Positions 7,637 to 10,000 of a DNA stretch of 10,000 nt are shown here, in pieces. The notes under the pieces are model-generated. The model ran no database searches. It was not told the DNA's origin and saw nothing but the letters and a program-made list of their open reading frames with translations. The translations under genes and the position numbers were made by a program. The stretch is from Anaerolinea sp. (GTDB lineage Bacteria > Chloroflexota > Anaerolineae > Anaerolineales > Anaerolineaceae): assembly GCA_020216845.1 (NCBI GenBank), contig JAIWNK010000012.1, positions 1 through 10,000 of the forward strand, written 5' to 3'. Position 1 is the first letter of the stretch; each line of letters starts with the position of its first letter.

Positions 7637-8017
7637 TCAAGCACCTTCCTGTGTGCATAAGTCCTGTTCCACCTTTGGGGCCGGGCCGACTTTCTTCATC
7701 CAACCGCCCAACAAACGGCCCACCTCAACCAACATCTCAGCCCCGTGTTCATACTGTCCAATCTTCAGTAAATGACGGTCATAGCTCAAGCGCAGGTACA
7801 AACGCAACATCGCCAGCAAATGGTCCGCCTCTTTCAATTCAAAAAGCGGATTGGCACTATGTGCGGCCTTTGCCAATTTACTATACAAATCAAATGCAGC
7901 ATCCTCTAACCGCCGCGCCATACGAAAGCGCTCACTCTTGGGAAAATTTTCAGTTTCGCCCAACAACCAGATGATAAAACGATAGGTGCAACTGAACACC
8001 GGAGAAGTCTTTTCCAT
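7637..8017 (-). CDS. avd: DGR accessory variability determinant (Avd-like four-helix bundle)
   Basis: A 126-residue basic helical protein. Avd forms a pentameric barrel of four-helix bundles that binds the reverse transcriptase and the TR RNA and is needed for mutagenic cDNA synthesis. Family features that I see are YRFIIWLLGETENFPKSERF (helix 1 and the FPK turn), ARRLEDAAFDLYSKLAKA, the LLAMLRLYLRLSYDRHLL helix, IGQYEHGAEMLVEVGRLLGGW and a basic MKK end. The ATG at 8015-8017 has GAGG 5 nt upstream and sits 7 nt after the RT stop. The longer frame from 8077 would overlap the RT gene and add an unlike N-terminus, so I reject it. TR follows 17 nt after the stop. The same bundle family includes the 23S rRNA intervening-sequence proteins, but the context settles the role. 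Confidence 0.93.
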   Translation of the reverse strand: MEKTSPVFSCTYRFIIWLLGETENFPKSERFRMARRLEDAAFDLYSKLAKAAHSANPLFELKEADHLLAMLRLYLRLSYDRHLLKIGQYEHGAEMLVEVGRLLGGWMKKVGPAPKVEQDLCTQEGA

Positions 8018-8024
8018 CCCCACC

Positions 8025-9074
8025 TCACAGCACCACCGAACGAAGCATCGCCATCCGCAGTCCCCAGGTATCACCATGCTGCGCGTGATGGATCCATCCC
8101 TGAATGCTGGCCTGCATCTGTTGCAAACTGCGCTCCCCCGCCCAATAAGCCTTCAGTCCCGTTCGTAGCCGACGGCGAAACTGCACCACTTTGCGACGCT
8201 TCAAACGTCGATGGGATGGAAAGACTTGAAAACCCAAAAAGGGAATTCCAATTGCGCACGGACGCGGCTGTGCGCTGCCCTCGTGCACGGTTAGCCGCAA
8301 ATCCGCAAGCCGCCTGATCACAGCCTGTCGCCACATATGCATCTGCCGCAAATCATCTCCAAAAAGCAGCATATCATCCACGTAACGCACATATCCCCCA
8401 ACGCCTAATCGCCGTTTAATAAAATGATCCAGCCCATTCAAATACACATTCGCCCAAAACTGACTGGTCAAATTGCCAATTGGCAACCCGCGCGGGCGTA
8501 TTGCTGCCAATAAATCATCCCCCGGGAAGTAAACCATCTCATACTCTGTTGCTAGCACCCCTTCCCCACCGCGTAAGATTCTAGCGCACAGATCGAGAAC
8601 GTCCTCATCCCTGATCCCTTGCTGCAATTGCTGTAACAAAATAGCGTGATCCACCGACGGGAAAAACTTGCGCACATCGAGCGGCAACACATAACGAAAA
8701 CGCCGCAAATATTGCGTTGCCCGATCCAACGCCTTATGCGTTCCTTTACCGACCCGATTTGCATAGCTATCATACACAAAGCGCCGTTCCCACAACGGCT
8801 GAATCACATTGCACAAAGCATGATGCACAACCCGATCGCGAAAGGGTGCCGCCGAAATCAACCGGCGCTTGGGATCATGAATCCAAAAATTCACGTATTC
8901 TCCTGGCTGATAACTTGCAGAGCGCAGTTCATCGCGCAGCCTCAAAAGATTCTCCTCTAAATCAAATTCAAAACTTGCCACAGCCGCGTGACTACGCTTG
9001 CCACGTGCCGCCTGTTCAAACGCCATTCGCAAGTTCAAGAAACTTGTCAATTGTTGCCACAGAGTTGGTTGCAT
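8025..9074 (-). CDS. DGR reverse transcriptase
   Basis: An RNA-dependent DNA polymerase of 349 residues that copies TR RNA into cDNA with errors at adenines. Visible motifs are RSASYQPGEY and PKRRLISAAPFRDRVVHHAL (68-87, RT0/RT1), VLPLDVRKFFPSVDHAIL (129-146, catalytic Asp133) and RGLPIGNLTSQFWANVYLN (195-213). The last has the (I/L/V)GNxxSQ block that distinguishes DGR enzymes from the QGxxxSP/SQ of group II intron and retroviral enzymes. Next come YVRYVDDMLLFGDD with YVDD at 231-234, and IPFLGFQVFPSHRRLKRR (277-294). There is no maturase, endonuclease or RNase H domain, as usual for DGRs. I chose ATG 9074 because MQPTLWQQLTSFLNLRMAFE fits the family N-terminus. The in-frame start at 9158 would run through the hairpin/G-quadruplex. 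The SD is weak (AAAAGA). The stop is 7 nt before avd. Confidence 0.96.
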   Translation of the reverse strand: MQPTLWQQLTSFLNLRMAFEQAARGKRSHAAVASFEFDLEENLLRLRDELRSASYQPGEYVNFWIHDPKRRLISAAPFRDRVVHHALCNVIQPLWERRFVYDSYANRVGKGTHKALDRATQYLRRFRYVLPLDVRKFFPSVDHAILLQQLQQGIRDEDVLDLCARILRGGEGVLATEYEMVYFPGDDLLAAIRPRGLPIGNLTSQFWANVYLNGLDHFIKRRLGVGGYVRYVDDMLLFGDDLRQMHMWRQAVIRRLADLRLTVHEGSAQPRPCAIGIPFLGFQVFPSHRRLKRRKVVQFRRRLRTGLKAYWAGERSLQQMQASIQGWIHHAQHGDTWGLRMAMLRSVVL

Positions 9075-9125
9075 CGTCTTTTCATCTGCCTTTCTAACCC
9101 ATGATTGCTCAAAAATTTTGCGCGG

Positions 9126-9150
9126 CTGGGGGCGGGAAGCCCGCCCCCAG
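9126..9150 (-). repeat. Strong GC hairpin between VR gene and RT gene
   Basis: Perfect 11-bp inverted repeat, CTGGGGGCGGG on both strands' 5' side, with a 3-nt loop. It lies 12 nt after the target stop and 63 nt beyond the VR 3' end. Hairpin/cruciform structures just 3' of VR aid homing in the Bordetella phage DGR, though there the distance is only a few nt. A T5 run (9111-9115, minus strand) lies about 10 nt after the stem, too far for a good terminator, but some attenuation of RT expression is possible. Confidence 0.6.
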
Positions 9151-9161
9151 ACCCCCACCCC
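9134..9161 (-). other. Canonical G-quadruplex motif
   Basis: The minus strand carries four G runs, GGGG-T-GGGGG-TCT-GGGGG-C-GGG, with loops of 1, 3 and 1 nt. It begins directly after the target gene stop and overlaps the 5' arm of the hairpin at 9126-9150, so the two folds are mutually exclusive. It would form in the mRNA and in the coding strand. Confidence 0.6.
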
Positions 9162-9162
9162 G

Positions 9163-10000
9163 TCAGAAATTCAGCATTTCAGAAACCAGCATTTCAGGAG
9201 GACGGAGCAAGGAGAAGAGGCGAAAACCGGCATCGCCGTGGAAGTTCGAAGGGACGAGCCTGAACCGGGACGAGCAGCGAGCGAAACTATGACCATTGTT
9301 CCACGAACCGCCCCGCAGCACGCGCCGCCCATCATCCTCCAATCCCTCAGCCGCCTCCGCCTGATAGGGATACGGCCGATAGAGGCTCAACGTCCACTCC
9401 CACACATTGCCATTCACATCCTCCAATTGCAGCTCACCAAAACCACCACCGGCCACAAACGCGCCCACCGGCGAAGGGCGCCGCAAGCCTGCCTCAAAGG
9501 TGTTGGCCGCACCCTCCAGCCAATCCTCTCCCCAGGCATAGCGCAGCCCCTGTGGCCCGCCGGCCGCCGCCTCCCAAAACGGCTCGGCCGGCAGGTCAAA
9601 ATGCCCGCCGACTTGTGCGCTCAGCCAGGCGCAATAGGCGCGCGCCTCAAACCAGGTCACCCCAACCACCGGCTGTGTCGGCTGCGCAAATTCGGCCACC
9701 TCCCAAAGCGCCGGGCGGCTGCGCCGCACCTCCTCCGCAGTTTCGGCAAAAGTCTCCTGCACCTGTTGGCGCGTCATCCTTGCCAGCTGCTCATAGGCCT
9801 CCATTTCTGACGGCGTTGCCCGCCCAGCCAACGCCAGCCGCCAGCCCGGATTCTGCTGCATGGTTTCCCAAACCGACAGCACTGCCCTCAGCCGCCCGCC
9901 GCCCACGGCCTCACCCTGCCGCCAGCGCTGCGCCAGCCCGCCCTGCCACCAATCTTCCTGCTCATAGCCACCCGCAGCCACAAAACAGGCAAACTCGGCG
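9163..10000 (-). CDS. DGR target protein, FGE-sulfatase/C-type-lectin fold (5' end beyond window)
   Basis: At least 278 residues; the frame is open to the right edge (AEFACFVAAGGYEQEDWW...), so the start and any N-terminal domain are outside. The fold is recognisable from FACFVAAGGY, QPVVGVTWFEARAYCAWLSA, the FDLPAEPFWEAAAGG block, YAWGEDW, DVNGNVWEWTLSLY and VLRGGSW. The last leads into the variable repeat and then GFRLF. Compared with ordinary FGE-like domains, there is an extra charged helical stretch of about 60 residues before QPVVGV. SWNN replaces the SWxC of true formylglycine-generating enzymes, so it is a ligand-binding display scaffold rather than an FGE catalyst. The VR encodes surface loops of the lectin-like fold, so binding specificity is expected to vary between cells. 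The last residues, EMLVSEML, come from a short DNA repeat. It heads the DGR operon. Confidence 0.92.
   Translation of the reverse strand, partial: AEFACFVAAGGYEQEDWWQGGLAQRWRQGEAVGGGRLRAVLSVWETMQQNPGWRLALAGRATPSEMEAYEQLARMTRQQVQETFAETAEEVRRSRPALWEVAEFAQPTQPVVGVTWFEARAYCAWLSAQVGGHFDLPAEPFWEAAAGGPQGLRYAWGEDWLEGAANTFEAGLRRPSPVGAFVAGGGFGELQLEDVNGNVWEWTLSLYRPYPYQAEAAEGLEDDGRRVLRGGSWNNGHSFARCSSRFRLVPSNFHGDAGFRLFSLLRPPEMLVSEMLNF
9172..9197. repeat. Two copies of an 11-bp direct repeat at the target gene 3' end
   Basis: CAGCATTTCAG occurs at 9172-9182 and 9187-9197 (15-bp period), and encodes the doubled EML at the end of the target protein (SEML, PEML). It lies between VR and the G-quadruplex. This may be a simple replication-slippage duplication. 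Confidence 0.6.
9214..9319 (-). repeat. DGR variable repeat (VR)
   Basis: This is the C-terminal codons of the target gene, aligned base for base with TR (7514-7619). It reads RGGSWNNGHSFARCSSRFRL then VPSNFHGDAGFRLF. Against TR there are nine amino acid changes (D to G, R to S, N to F, Y to S, N to F, N to L, N to H, N to G, N to D) and one silent change (GTA to GTC). All 14 nucleotide changes are at TR adenines, going to T (5), C (5) or G (4). The A-free 3' end is conserved. On the target stop side the match ends 49 nt before the stop codon. Confidence 0.97.

Noticed and set aside
7420..7644. 74-codon minus-strand open frame covering TR
   Set aside because: It is out of frame with the TR/VR reading frame, starts at GTG inside avd, and its sequence is fixed by TR; it has no protein-like features.
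8025..9074. RT as a group II intron, retron or CRISPR-associated enzyme
   Set aside because: No maturase/HNH domain, intron RNA, msr/msd or Cas neighbours; motif 4 is IGNLTSQ and TR/VR/Avd are present.
9075..9158. Longer RT N-terminus from 9158
   Set aside because: The extra 28 residues run through the GC hairpin/G-quadruplex and do not resemble the DGR-RT N-terminus.
7445..9810. Plus-strand open frames across the DGR (for example 7445-7660, 8998-9810)
   Set aside because: They are antisense shadows of avd, RT and the target gene, with Pro/Arg/His-rich low-complexity composition and no domain signatures.

Overview
The window is bacterial, moderately GC-rich and almost fully coding. All genes but one lie on the minus strand. 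I infer a Chloroflexota-like organism (Anaerolineae or a relative). The grounds are a TPP-riboswitch thiN-thiB operon, a GntR-type regulator fused to a periplasmic-binding-like domain, and a large secreted protein ending in a hydrophobic LFLPGILR tail. This is an impression from gene content; there is no marker gene in the window.

Right part (about 7350-10000, minus strand): a complete diversity-generating retroelement (DGR). In transcription order it holds a target gene of the formylglycine-generating-enzyme/C-type-lectin fold (9163 to beyond 10000) whose C-terminus carries the variable repeat VR (9214-9319). Next come a DGR-type reverse transcriptase (8025-9074), an Avd four-helix-bundle accessory protein (7637-8017), the template repeat TR (7514-7619), a short 3' RNA segment and a rho-independent terminator (7354-7393). 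TR and VR align over 106 bp without gaps, exactly 1700 bp apart. They differ at 14 positions, and every difference is at an adenine of the coding-sense TR. This is the signature of adenine-specific mutagenic retrohoming.

Middle (3977-7275, minus strand): a secreted metzincin-like metalloprotease with Ig-like repeats, followed with a 4-bp overlap by a GntR-HTH/PBP-like (COG1910-type) ligand-sensing regulator. A diguanylate cyclase gene (1930-3993, plus strand: 7TM-PAS-GAF-GGDEF) converges on the regulator and overlaps it by 17 bp.

Left part (1-1889, minus strand): a sigma70-type promoter, a TPP riboswitch and a Shine-Dalgarno-sequestering hairpin, then thiN (thiamine pyrophosphokinase) and thiB (thiamine-binding lipoprotein, cut by the window edge). 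Together these form a thiamine uptake and activation operon repressed by its own end product. The diguanylate cyclase promoter is back to back with it and appears to give a leaderless mRNA.

The DGR is the most exciting element. Within it, the gene order (target-RT-avd-TR), the G-quadruplex/hairpin between VR and RT, and the TR that stays open in frame after the avd stop deserve a second look.
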